From Trichoplax sp. H2 (Eukaryota; Placozoa; Uniplacotomia; Trichoplacea), in the NCBI GenBank assembly GCA_003344405.1, contig NOWV01000177.1, forward strand, positions 62,001 through 126,000: a DNA stretch of 64,000 nucleotides, given 5' to 3'. Both the position numbers and the translations under genes were made by a program. Shown here one piece after another: positions 46,960 through 60,500 of this stretch. The stretch's first letter is position 1. Each line of letters begins with the position of its first letter. Under the pieces are notes generated by a model. The model was not told where the DNA came from. It was given only the letters and a program-made list of their open reading frames with translations, and ran no database searches.

Positions 46960-49688
46960 CTTACAGTGGATTAAGGCTAGATATGGTTGCTCATCAATTT
47001 GTAAAATTAACGAATTGCTTAAGACTTAATCCGCTATACTTAAAGCTAAACTATCATATCACCGCCCTACAGTTAAATCGACTATCACGTTAATTTTAAA
47101 TTGATAAACTAGAATAACGTAAAGAATTCAGAATCCACAAACTTTAATTCCCTTTGGATATACATAATCAGTCGCAGATGATGATACAATCTTATTTAGA
47201 GCCGCTTCCATAAATATTAAAACAAATGCATGCAATGACTATATTCCAATGATCAGCAGTTGGTCTAGCCTAACCTATTTACTTTTTAATAGTAGAACAA
47301 AGCTAACCCAGCCGCCATTGTCATCTATTTTATCATCTTAAATCACATAATACAACTATTGATTTATTATTTGTACAGAATTCAGCGGTTATTATATTGT
47401 TAACTTGATCAATACACTTTTGATTACAGATTTGGCCATGGTAACCAAGCACAAAGAACTCTCATCGACTCTTTATATATACGCGAATTATATATTAGAT
47501 GATTGGATTTATCAGCAGTCCTCCTTTCTTAATTAAATGTACTCTTAGGCTCTTTATTCTGTAAGCTTGAATAGTTGTGCTATTACTAAAGGTATTTAAC
47601 TTCATAAATTAATTACTGAAAGTACTTATTGCAGTAAACTACAAGTGTATCCATTCAATCGATATTATCTTCATGCGTTACTTCAAACAGTAAGCAATTG
47701 GAAAGACCTTCGCCCTCCATATACTGTAATATTAGATTGCTAAGCCTTTATTTACATCATTCATTTACTGTATCCAGAAACGTGTATTGTAAGATTTTAA
47801 ACAATTACTGACAGAATTTAAATAACTTAGTTCTATAATATTTGAGATAGTTATTAAAAGCCATTTGCTAGGTGTGAATGAAGCATGTATGTTAATAAAA
47901 ATAAATAGTAACCGTATAGAAGTAAGATATCTATTTCTCCTCTATAATAAAAATTCGAAGGTCAGATTATGGATCTCCACGTACAGATATTAGCGATGAT
48001 AATTATGATGATTTATTATTATTATTTTTATACACTTTTACTGCCATTCCGGTAGTTGCAAGTAGATTTGGCGTTAATATCTTCGTCTACCTATGGTATT
48101 ATAGGTAATTGTCTTGATGTCGTTAATTATAAAGGTATGGAGTAGAACATTAGCTATCTGTTAATCCATCCCATCAGTTAATTATCGTAGCACTTACTTC
48201 CTTTCCATTTTGACTATACACTATTGGCTTGTTTCATAATAATATTAATATCTGTTTGTGTAAATAAATCCGTTGACTGATTGAACTGAATTGCAGTACG
48301 ACATTATTTCTCATTTTATACTATCGGCTTATCTTATAAGGAACTTGATCATCTTATTAGCAATAGAATCTTAATTCATTTTTTTTGTCGACTACATATT
48401 AAATTATGTACTGCGAATGCTCTGTCTTTGATAAATTAGATTTCCTGCTATACTACCTCGTAATAATTTTCCTAATTCTTTCAATTTCATTGTCTGTAAT
48501 AGAATTATGAGATCAAGATACCTGCTGATCATCCTGTCAGGTCATTGCTGTTGGATCATACTTTCTAGTAATGATTTCCATCATCAGTTTATTTCACAAC
48601 ATACACGTCTGTCACAACCGAGATTGCAGCACAAAAATTAGCGGGATTTTTCCTCTAAAGCAATCTTAACTATCTAAGCAACTAACAGTAAGCACACTTT
48701 AATCTACCAATTCTAGATTTGAGTTTTAGACGATAAAATGCTCAAGTTAAGAATCAAAACTTTATTTTAAATGCTATTTATTAAGTGGCCGATTAAGCTC
48801 GCAACTTGCAATCTTCCACTAAATACTGATGACCATCTATTATCGACTAACTTATCAACTCTCTCAATTAAGAACTTTGAGGCTTTTATATAAGCTCACA
48901 AACTTCGTTGGTGCAAAACAATAATAAATTTATAGCCAAATCTACATGCTGAATATAGTAAGAATTGCAGCACACTTTCAATCACATCTAATAGTAGTTA
49001 ATTAATGGCTAGGTGTTAATATATGATTCATTACTCACCAAAGTTATATCATTGATGACGCAATAATTAATTAATTGTCTCAGTGCCGTGCTGTAGATTT
49101 TTACTAATCTAAGAAATAATAATTAATCTTGAGATTTTACTGTTTATTTAAAATTTAAACTTTTTCCAAGGATCCATACTCGATCTTTGGTAGTAATTCA
49201 AAAATTGGCATTTTTAAGATTATTGAGTTACCGTTAATTTCAAACTGTTCAGAAGCGGATAAAAAGACGTCCATAGAATATTATAATATTAAATTCAGTA
49301 TCAGATGGGATCTGTCTTATTATATTTTGATTACACATCGCTAGCTAGCTGTGAGGCAAAATTGACTACTGTACTGGCCATGGAATACTGACCAATCAAC
49401 TTATTTCTCATAAACGGTTTTGTTTATTTGGTTCAAATATTGAAGTAATTTCTTTGTAGAATTACTAGAATTGATGCATAATGAAATATGACACGGATAA
49501 ATAGCTCAAAAGCGATGATCTCGTAATTGGTTTATTGCTAAAATTAAATATAAGCTCTTTAAAGCATTATCGATAAAGATGGAATATTTTAATTGGTAGT
49601 AATGATAGTTAGCCGCTCTACAACTTATTAGTTGTACAAAAGTGGCAACGCATCTAGAGTTGCTAATTGTTACAAGATGTTTTACTGC
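46960..49688. other. Intergenic stretch between the two ammonium transporter genes
   Basis: Very AT-rich DNA with low-complexity TTA/ATT runs (about 48000-48040). No exon was found on either strand. Confidence 0.4.
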
Positions 49689-49925
49689 AGAAACGACTAA
49701 AAATGTAAGAAATAATGGTTTAATTAAATATTTACCATCTACCATATATCATCGATAATTTCTTTACCAATAAATATTTAGACTAGTATTTAAATCTAAT
49801 ATTTATCTACCTAACTGTAGGAACGAATGAAAGTGTAAGAGTAATGGTTTAATTGAATATACCATTAATACTTTACCGATAAATGTTTAGACAAGTATTT
49901 AGATCTAATATTCATATATCTAAGT
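49689..49925. repeat. ~115-130 bp tandem duplication
   Basis: Two neighbouring copies share ATGGTTTAATT(A/G)AATAT and 'agtattta(a/g)atctaatatt'. The second starts near 49819. Non-coding. Confidence 0.7.
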
Positions 49926-50552
49926 ATGGATTGGAATAACCAGAAATAGATCAACCGCTACAGTGAAATATAAAGTATATTAATATTAATTGGAAACTAT
50001 ATAGATATACTACTGTATTGATACGCTATTTCGATGGCAGTTCAATTTATTAACAAATTCTATAGCATCAGAAACTAATCTAGACCATTAAGACTCTTAA
50101 ATCTAAAGCTATAATCAAGATGATCCGTGGTTTATCACGTCAAAAACATATATCGTAAGCTTATCTCTACTACTTTACCGATATTAAGGTAATATTACTA
50201 CAATTGATCACACCTGAATTGAAATTGCCTAAAATATTGATGTTAATTCTTTTTCAATTTATTACAATAACTGCTATGCAATACATTCTAGTTTTTCGAG
50301 AAAAAAGCAAACTCTACCGCGATAAGCAACTACAACCCCAATTAGAACTAAGCCAGGATAATTAAAAATTTTCAGAGTTTTAAATTGTACTCATAAATCA
50401 CTTCAATTAAAGCTCTATTAATCGTAAAGAATATTAGCTAGTAAGAATACTTTACTGAAGAAAGATTGTCATATAGGTATTAATTCTGGATATTATCAAC
50501 AATCCGAACGATTCAGATTTTCGAGAGTAAGTTTAATTCCTTGTGATGCTGC
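49926..50552. other. 3' flank of ammonium transporter paralogue B
   Basis: AT-rich, with nothing recognisable apart from the likely 3' UTR of the minus-strand gene. Confidence 0.35.
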
Positions 50553-53500
50553 TTATTCCTTCTCCTCTTGGTCCTGCTCTGGCACTGATGTTTTACGCTG
50601 TTTCAACAATATGATAGATTCTTCAACGTCGTAATCATCATCCATGCCCCAACCTGAACCATAAGCAGCTCTAGGATATGCAGGTTCACCATGAATTGGC
50701 AAATCTAAGCCTATTATATTATTGACAAGGAAAAATTTTAAGAATTGAATCTTGTCTCACATAATTTGATGTGATGCAGTTATAACAGCTTTTTTCTTGA
50801 CAATACCTTTCAATTCAATTTCTTCCGATACTCTGAACATTCCAAATTTATTAAGTAGGTAAAACATTAAACCAGATGTCAATCCAGTCCACAAAATAAT
50901 ACAACCTAATCCTAATAAGTTCCAACCAAATCGAGCCCACGATAAAGCAGTAAATCCAGTATAAAATATGCTAGTTTTAAAGTTGAAGATAGGCTGAGCA
51001 ATAACACCCCATATACCAGCACCCATATGCACTAAAAATTGAATAAGTAAATGGTTATATCGAATAATATTGACATCAATCAGCTATGATTATGCTTCGA
51101 TAGCGGTTATTTTACCGGCTGCAGCATCTAATGGATCATCGATTTTGCATCTCAGAAATATCTCACTCCAGCATACATAAGCAGTAGCAGCTATAGCACC
51201 AATTAGTAAAGCTGCCCAAGGATAAACCGCATTACATGATGCACAGATGGATACCTGTAAAATTAAATTTTAATCTTCAGTTCGAATCTTTCCTTAGTTT
51301 TTCATCTGAAAGTGATAAACTAGCGCTTCAATAAATATGGTCCCGGTACTAAAAATTAGCATATCCCAATAATTAATATCGTGATTTAATGCGAACGAAA
51401 TCAGTTCATGTTATCTTCGTATATATTTGCTTACTATTCCAGCAAGGCTGCCATTCAAACACACTAATAAACTCCAGCTATTACCACCTATCTTTGGGTG
51501 TAATCGTTTGATCAATAAGGCAGTTAAACCACCACCGGAGCAAGCCATAGCGGTATTGACAGCAATTAAAGCAGCAACTGGGCCACCACCGTAGAAAGTA
51601 ACACGGAATTGAGAACCAACATTGAAGCCAAATAATCCAAAAATAAGAATAAATCCACCAAGGGCAACAAGCTGTTCAAATGAAATTGAAGAATAGTTAA
51701 ACTCATTGCATATCTTAGTACCGCTAAAGGGCGTAAAAATATTTACTGAAAGTTGCTGTAGAAGTCTTATTTTTAAGTTATCGCTATTAAAAAACATTAA
51801 ACTTGCTAACTAATTTATATACGCTTATAAATAAAGTCTAATTGTGAAAATCGGTCCAGTACAGAAGATTATCATTTTTGCTAATAATATTTATGTAATT
51901 AATTATGAACATATACCCGATATAAATATCGTACGTATTTTAACTTATTTCGATTGGAATTGTAGACTCTTCGTTACATAGCGAGGAAATTGATTTAAAA
52001 AAGTATGAGTGTGACAACCAATTTGATGGAAAAAAGAACTACTTTTTTGCCAATTATGCAATCAATCATAACTATATAGTCTCTTCGAAGGAGATTGTAT
52101 AGATACTTTGGAACATAGCACAGAAACAGATTTTTAAAAAATATCTAATTATGAAAATCGGTCCGTTGGAGAAGAAGGCATATTCTTACCAATTATACAA
52201 TTAGTTATAGTAAGTATGTAGTATAGCCGATATTACTAAAGTACGAATTTTGATTTATATCAATAGATATTGTATAGATACTTTGGAGTACAGAGCAGAA
52301 CTTGATTTAAAAAAGTCTAATTGTGACAATCGGTCCGATCCGTTGGGCTAGAGGGTAAACTTTTACTAACTATGCAATAAATTATAAGTATATACAGTAG
52401 CTGATATTACTAAAGTACGTATTCTAACTTGTCTCGATAAATATAGTATAGATTTTTTAGAGCGTAGAGACAAAATTGATTTTAAAAATATCTAACTGTG
52501 ACTATCGATCTATTGAAGAAGAAAGTAAATTTTACAACGAGGTAATTACGCAATTATTTATAACAAGCTTATAGCCAATATTACTTAAGTGCGCATTTTA
52601 ATTTGTCTCAGTGGATATTGTATGGACACTTTGGCGCTTAGTGAAGAGATTGATTTTAAAATAAATTAAATTAAAGGAAGCATAAAATAATGAATAAAGA
52701 ATCGCACCGGAACGGTGTGGCCAGGTATCGTCTTGGGCTTGCCATTTTCATCAAATCGGCCAATTCGAGGTCCTAAGATGAAGGCTCCCGTTAATGATGT
52801 TACACCACCGACGCAATGAACGACACTACTACCAGCAAAATCCTACAAGCAGTAAAGAAAAGAATCTTTAAACTAAAGATTCCATAGCGAAAGATACCAG
52901 ATTTACTACTTATTGCATCTGTAGAAGAAATTATTGTTGGCTTGACAGAATATGCCTGCCATCAAAGCTTCTAATTCCCGAGAAGGTATTTATTAGTTTT
53001 ATTTACAGCTAATACGTGCAAATTAGAATTGTAGAGCTAAAAAAAGATGGCATCCTCTAAATCTGGTCCATTTATCTCTAGCGTAAACTTAACATACGAA
53101 TACTGTATAAAATCTAATGATAGAGGGTAAAATAAGTAAGGTATGGATGGGTGCTATAGCCTGAGGTTATCGCGAATTTGGCTTTATAAAAGTATCATGC
53201 TTTTTCTACCTCCTAATTACAAATGTCATTAACGAATTATAAAATAGGATTAAAATTTGCTGGACAGTAAATGCTAGAAATAATTTTTTCGAGTAGTAGA
53301 ATAAGTAGCTCTTACTTTATAGTAAAGATATCCGTTAAGAAAGTACTTTCCTTTAATATGGATAAAGATGTTTCAAAAAAGCATTATAAATAATTTTTGT
53401 CTATCAGATACTGTAAAGATAGATCTCCAGAATGTAACTGTAAAGTATTTTCTTATATAGATTCATTTTCGTGCTTTAATAAGAGCAACTATTTCCTTAT

Positions 53501-56500
53501 AGTGATTAAATTTGCGATACAGTATATTTTACGAATACATAACTTGTAAGCATTTACAACCCTGAGATTTCGCCACCAAATGAACTATTGCATAGTTTGT
53601 TAATTACTGGAAGCAGGTTAAATTTAACCGCTATTAGATGTTCATATGCTAAGATAACTACCGGGTAGAAGATATTTTAATATTAGCAAAACTAACCTCA
53701 TAGTGGACCTTCCCTACGCCATATAGCAACCATCCTTGAGGATCCCAAGCCCAATGGACCACAATTGGATAGATGAAAGCTAATATTAACGTAAAAATAT
53801 TCTTATTAAATTGGCAATGGAACATTCTTAGCTTGTCAAGATTTTGATTCTATTGAAGGATATGATATTACAAACAGTACAGACCAGTGATGATCGAAGA
53901 ATATATCAAGTAGCCACCGAAAGCTGTTCTTTCTGCCACAGCACCACTCACAATTGTTGATGCAGTAGCAGCATATACATAATGATACCACCAATAAGAA
54001 TATCCAGTCAATGGTAGGCCAATTAAAAAAAAATATTCGGTACCAAAAAATGGAGTTCCTTTACCGAATGCTAAAGCATAGCCAATAGCCCAAAAGGACA
54101 CAGCACCGATAACTATCAATGCAAGATCAAAATGGATTATTTTCTATCTATATGTTAGCAGTTTCGATTCGGCTTAAGTAGTATGCTAAATAACACAACG
54201 ATTCCCAATCTATAGTATTTAATTACTTTACTATTTATAAGCTGTCAGATGATAGTAATGGCATCAATTTTCTGAAATCCAGATCATTTGTCCATAATTT
54301 GTAAAATAGTAGCTAGCCTTCAACTTAATTTTCAAAATTCACTAAACTCAAGATGCTTATCCAGTTATCTACATTTTTAAATTAGTAATGCCCAATATTT
54401 TAATTATTCTATGTAATATTAATTTTCTAAGCTTTACAAAATGTATACGTTTCATTGAAATATTTAAAATAGTTGCCATCTACTGATAAATACTGTGGTT
54501 TAGCTAACATATCTACTAATGTTTCCAAATTCTTAAAGGACAAGCTACTATTTTAGTTCTCTACTATTTTTACTTCTTGTTACGATTTATTATAATATCT
54601 ACTTCTAGTAACGGTTCTGAATTATTAAAATCTGTATCTGCATTTTACAAGTATCTGCACTCTATTTTACATTACATAAATACGATAGAATTTCCATGTA
54701 AAACTTACTCATACGTTCTGGAATTCTATATCATTTTACAGAAATATCTACCATCATAGATATCTATGATAGCAGTTTTCAAGAGCATTTCTTATTGAGA
54801 TGAATAACTTACAAACATCCATTAAATTCTTGACTAAAATATTGGTGGTATTCTTCGATCGAATTGAACCAGCTTCTAGAAATGCAAATCCTGCTTGCAT
54901 AACTGATTTCAATTTGATAAAATAAAGATAAAATGGTATTAATTTGATAATATGAATTGATAATAGTGTTATTAAATTAAAGCTAGTATCCTAGATATAA
55001 CATCAGTTTTATGGAAGTTTGAGTATTATTACGAAACCGGATTACTATCTCAAAGAATTTTGTTAATATGTTGAGAGACTATCATATATTATTCTTTGTA
55101 ATTCGTTAATTTCTTTCCATAAGCTCACTGATGAAAATTCTCCTTCATATGCTACATAATATATGTACTGCACATTTTACTTCCGGAAATTAAAAATTCC
55201 TTTAACATTAAGTTACACAAACCGGTTTGATACGAATTTTTGGCGATAAACTATGGAAAATTTTTCATTTTCCATTGAACAAATGTCAAGGTTAGCTAAA
55301 AATTATACGATATCTACAGGATCTTAAATTTGATCAATGTGTGTGTAATGTAACTAGTATTGTGATTATAGATTGTTAGCCATGTTTAATATAAAATACG
55401 GTAGATATTTGGTAGCTGTAACTATAGACTGTAGTGGTGTAGACTCTATGATAGAGTACAGATGACTATATACAGTAAGCTGTTGAGTTACTAATAAGAC
55501 TATAGGTAAAAATAGAACTGTAAATCATATATTAGGATATGGTTAATTCATTGTACTTTGGCTGGTGTGAATAATGTCTACGTAAGTACTGTAGTCGTAT
55601 CCATATTGGTTTAATGATGGTCCGCAGTAGAATAGTCTTTCTAAGAATAAGTTAACTATGTGTAAAATAAGGTAAAAGGTTGATATGCGGATTGTAGCTG
55701 CGAATGCTACGAAAAGTATAAAAGCATGCAACTTTAGATTATTCTGTTAGTTCGTTGTAGAAGTCTTTAGAAGTAGTATTCGACTAGAGTAGAACTGTGT
55801 GTAGTTAATCTTTGTATAAGATTGAATAAAGCCCTTATTTTTCTAAAATTTGGAATCTCGTGATTGGTATATATATATATATATATCACAGTGTAGATCC
55901 AGAAGCACTCTAGGCAATCGATTTCTCGAACCAGTTCCATTTGTTTGAAAATTATATCATTTTAGACATTAATTAGTATAACAATACTACGGCCTTGATC
56001 ATAAAATAACTTCCTAAATACGGATTTTAGTTGGTAGACTATGACCATATTGCCATGTCTATTTCTCAGCTAGGCTCAAACTTGAATGATCTTTGAGCTG
56101 TGATAGCCCAAATTGTAAATTTAGGTCATGATTGAATTCTCTCACAAAAGAAATGAAGTTCAATTCTATTTTAGCAATACAGGATATTCGTTGCATGCTA
56201 TTGGTCAAGCTTTGATTATAGCAAGTACTCTAGAAAGTAATTTTTGGCACCCTGATAGCTAGGCTTCGCTTAATGGTGTCGTTAAATTCCTAATCATTAA
56301 CTTTTACTTAATTTTTGATCAGACTACATCGGGAATAACTTACAGAAGATTAATATATTTGTATCAACATTAATTAACGGCGTGGTTTCAGTTCCTTAGT
56401 GGAACCTAAAATTGCTTCTGATATTTTAAAGAGATACAGATAACATTTGGGTTAAATTATGCTTGGGTGTCGTAATCAGCTTGCAATAAAAGTACTAAAT

Positions 56501-57506
56501 CAAGGCGCTAGATGCGACTAGATCAGCATTACGGTATAGCAATATTTGATCTACAACAGACTAGTCAATTCCTACAGCAAGATAGTTACAAATTATTTTA
56601 TTGAAAATTATGTGCTGATATCCAAGACCAGCTCAGAGCCGAGTAAACTGCACATTATAAGGATAAGGTTTTATGTGTGAATAACATCTAAAATTTTCAG
56701 TGAACTACAGTAATCTCATAATAAACTATTACAACACTCTATACTGTATCATATATTAATCAGTAGAATATATTATATGCTTGTTGTTTGCCTTCTCGCG
56801 AGGCGATCATCATTAATAATTAATAAAGCTAAATTAATATGAAGCGTTAATTGCTTTGTGAGAGCTTTTAGCTCCATAAGTTTGGGACTATTGGAAATTT
56901 ATAGAAAGACTTTATGCTCATGTTAGCTTAGTGCTTGTAAAAATCAGGATCTTAGCTTATGGTCCGTTTGTTTCATCAAATTTCCTAGTTAGAAATACCG
57001 TAGAATGTAAACTGTTGTGAAAGAGAAATAAAATTAAGAGTAAAACATAGGACACATACGCTACAGGATTAAAACTATCTACAGACATTTTCGATAAAAA
57101 GTTGGACATTAAAAAAGTGATAAAGAAACGGAGAGAATAATTTAATGCCCATTGCCAGGATTACATTAATCCTAGCTCTCGCTGAAAGTAGATTGATGTA
57201 CTGTCTAGGAATCTTCTAACGCCCGGAATGATACATTTGATATCTCTAGAATCTCAATTTTATAGGTTCTGTGGTCTCTATTGCAACTATTAAGTCATCG
57301 ACATAATACGACTGATTTTGCTCACCTGGTATCAATATTAGCATGTTTGTACTGTAAATGTGTTCTTAATGCATCAACTTACAGAAAACGATCATGCCAA
57401 TGATGACATGAAACACTTCATTTAAATTTTCATTTGTAACCACATTATATGGATGTGTTGTAGTATTGGTAGGTGCTGCGGTAGATTCAACTTGTAAGTC
57501 GTCCAT
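50553..57506 (-). CDS. Ammonium transporter (Amt/MEP family), paralogue B
   Basis: Nine exons: 57506-57383, 54902-54813, 54112-53885, 53779-53697, 52842-52708, 51671-51435, 51254-51116, 51031-50807 and 50710-50553. The protein has 472 residues. Seven of the nine exon lengths equal those of paralogue A (124, 90, 228, 83, 135, 139 and 225 bp). The N-terminal region is Thr/Asn-rich ([10 protein letters not shown]), an extracellular segment with a possible N-glycosylation site. Landmarks are [66 protein letters not shown] and [13 protein letters not shown], so both pore histidines are present. The acidic tail ends PEQDQEEKE. The exon 3 donor is GTCTGT, weaker than the others. Intron 1 (2.5 kb) contains a dispersed repeat copy and intron 5 a degenerate tandem repeat. 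Confidence 0.93.
51830..52670 (-). repeat. ~155-175 bp degenerate tandem repeat in intron 5 of ammonium transporter B
   Basis: About five diverged units are marked by TCTAATTGTGAAAATCGGTC or close variants (near 51838, 52003, 52145, 52317 and 52489). They also share 'tgtatagatactttgga' and 'gatattactaaagtacg'. The array fills most of the intron and leaves both splice sites intact. Confidence 0.8.
55346..55890 (+). mobile_element. ~545 bp dispersed repeat, copy 2
   Basis: Direct copy of the 4573-5118 element inside intron 1 of ammonium transporter B. It carries an expanded (TA)n tract at its right end (55869-55886). The minus-strand 62-codon frame (55731-55543) is intact and hydrophobic, and differs from copy 3 at only a few residues. 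Confidence 0.8.
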
Positions 57507-60500
57507 ACTTTTAACCAGTATGTTGCGGAGTGAAATATATTCTATCTTTACCTGATGGAATAGCTACTAATCTTTTAGATAAGTACGAAGGCCGAGTTAC
57601 AACCTATGCTCTACTAATTTATTCGATAACCTAGCAAGCAATATTAAAGGTTAGCGCGTAATAAGACCAAAGAGGTTTCGTTATTGTTCTCCATTTAAAG
57701 ATCGACCAATGGAATGTCTATCATAGTCTAGAAATGAATAATTGGCTTCTACGACAATATAAAACTAGGCATAATGCTCTCATTCTAGGAATTATAGCCA
57801 TTGAGGTTTTATTAAATATGACACTAATATATTATTGTTCATCCTCTAATTGTTCATCGCTAATTTAAATATAGTCAATTTGACATATGGCGGCTGATAA
57901 AAACAGATTGCAAGATTGCCTGTGTAAGCATAGATCACGTAGATTAATCTGCTTAATATCGGATACTAATTCACTCGAATAATCGCATCAGAAGGCCAAT
58001 CCTACGCATGATTAGTATACATTACAAACTTCTTGGATATAGAATTTTCTTGAAATTGGGTTTAATAATGATATTTGCTAGGCCATGACTTTGAAGTAAT
58101 CATTATATTGAGCTATGTATCCTTCATCTTTAGTATTACTGTACTTCCGTTTGAAAATATATACCTAAAAATTCCGTATATGATTGGTATACCTAATAGT
58201 ATTAACACTCAGAGAACATTTTTGCAATTGCGTGGAATAATAACCTTTTTCTTGGTTTGACCTTGAAATATGGGTGTGTAATGGTTTGCATAGAATAAAG
58301 CATATTGGTGGGCCGTGGCTGATGATGAAATAGTAAAGTAAGATAATCGCTCTTATCCAAGTGTTAAGAGTTGGAACTGAAAACTTGTAGACTGCGCCGA
58401 AATTCTTGAAGCTTAAGCGTTTTACCGCTGGCATAGAATCTAATTCGGCCTAAGATTGTAAGATCATTAAACTACGAACATGGCATAGTTACGATGAAGA
58501 TATTGCAGAGCGATATACCCTGTAAAGTTACTGGCCTTCAAAATTAGATACTCTTTCCAATGAGAAAATGAATGTTATAATACCGTATGATACTGCAGAC
58601 TACACATATGTTAAAATATTTAGCTCGATCTGCCTGATACAGGTGGTTCTATTACAGCATTGAAAGAGTAGTTTAGTATTGTTAAAGGAGAGAATTTTTT
58701 AAGCGTACTTTATAGAAACGTTTAAACCGGTTTTCCATCAGTAAATACTTTTGTCTCCATATTATTATTCATTAGTGTTAAACCATATGCTTAGAATGGG
58801 CGAGGCTATTTAAATAATTGATTTAACCTCTTTCAAGTAGACTGATAGACTTTTATTGCAATTATCGTCGATCGAGAGATATTAACTCAAAATTTAAGGA
58901 TTGAGTAAGGTCAGAGGAAGTAGTAATAGTGCTATCAATTAGAATATATATATTACCATTAATTTAATCTTTTTACAGGCATGAAAAGAATTCCGCCTAT
59001 GCTTTTATAAATCGACCAGAATGAATTAAATCGGAGGAGGATAGAATATCTTTAATATTTAGCCTTAATTCACTTCTCTTAACACACAGCGATAGAATTC
59101 CTTCTTTACTTCAATTTTCTACTCTTATAAATTGAGGCCAATGGGAGGCGTGCAGCACGGATATATATCTCCATAAATACACACGAAATTTTTATAATAC
59201 GTAGATTCCGAATCTGTAACTAAAAATTGATAACTAATAGTAGCTGATATTTAGCATTGATTTTGATGTTTAAAAAATAAAGATGGTCAATTTCATCATT
59301 TAATATCTATCTAATGTATCAATCAAATATATATCTGGTAAAGGGATGGAATGAATAAAAATGAGTAAAATTGTAATCCATTAAACAAAATTTATTAGCA
59401 TTAGTTCAGTTCTCTTAATGCTTATAATACTTTTATATTATTATCTACGATCAGTTTACGTACGTAAATAGTGTCCCTGATGATTCTATCAGATATATTA
59501 ATTTTTATTCAATACTTAATACAATTATCGGAATGGATTATGTATTGATTAATATATACACCTACATAAAAATTTTACTAACTGGCATTAACCTGCAGGT
59601 TTAAATGTGGAGGTAAAAGGAGATAGTATCTAATTTTGTTTCAGTTCACCTGGTAAATGCACGTGTCAATTCTCAATTTACTATCAATCTGCTGATCCAG
59701 ATCAGACAACGAATGGCGGCGTATGTTAAGCATGGATTATGTTTCCGTTAAATATGCAAAATTGAATTTTCATTTGTTCTCGGTCTAGCTAAGAACAAAT
59801 TAAATTGGTAAATATAGAACGTTAATTAAAGTTGACTTACGTCTTTATGTCAATTTTCTTTACCACTATTAATTTTATACTATACGTAGTTTTAACGGCT
59901 GCTGATAGCAGCCAATTAAGATAGATATATTTATCTCCAAAAGCGTATATAGAATATTATTGCTAAGTGGCCATTTACTTGTTTAAATTAAATACTTGAT
60001 GATAAGATAGGGTAGAAAAAGGTGAGCAAATATGCGAATAAGATAGCAAATAATTTACCATTAAATTAGCTGACCATAAACAGGTTCTATGGATTGACTC
60101 CTATAACTTATCCTGCCATCAAAATCATGACTACGCTACCACTAACTCGCGGTCATATACTATCCATTTATTGGTTTCGTAGTCGGTTAACAATCGACTG
60201 GGCACAATTTAAACGATTAAAGATCGAATATGGTATATTAGGGTTAGAAAATATGTGACTGAGGGGAATAACTCCACCCATTTTATATTCATTGAATTAT
60301 ACATAAGTTACCGACGTGGGCGTAGACTGACTATAAGTATAGATGTCCGCAATATTTCTGTTAAATTTAGCTATTCTTAAAATCTGCTAACATTAAACTA
60401 TCTTATTTAGCTAACACTACTTACTATAAACTGCTATAATTGTATGTGATGTAAATTTCCTAAGATGAAAGGGTATTGCAGCTAGTACATTATAAAATTT

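Noticed and set aside
58165-58434. ATG-led 89-codon frame on the minus strand
   Set aside because: No splice partner, no recognised motif and AT-driven composition. Frames of this length occur by chance in 64 kb.
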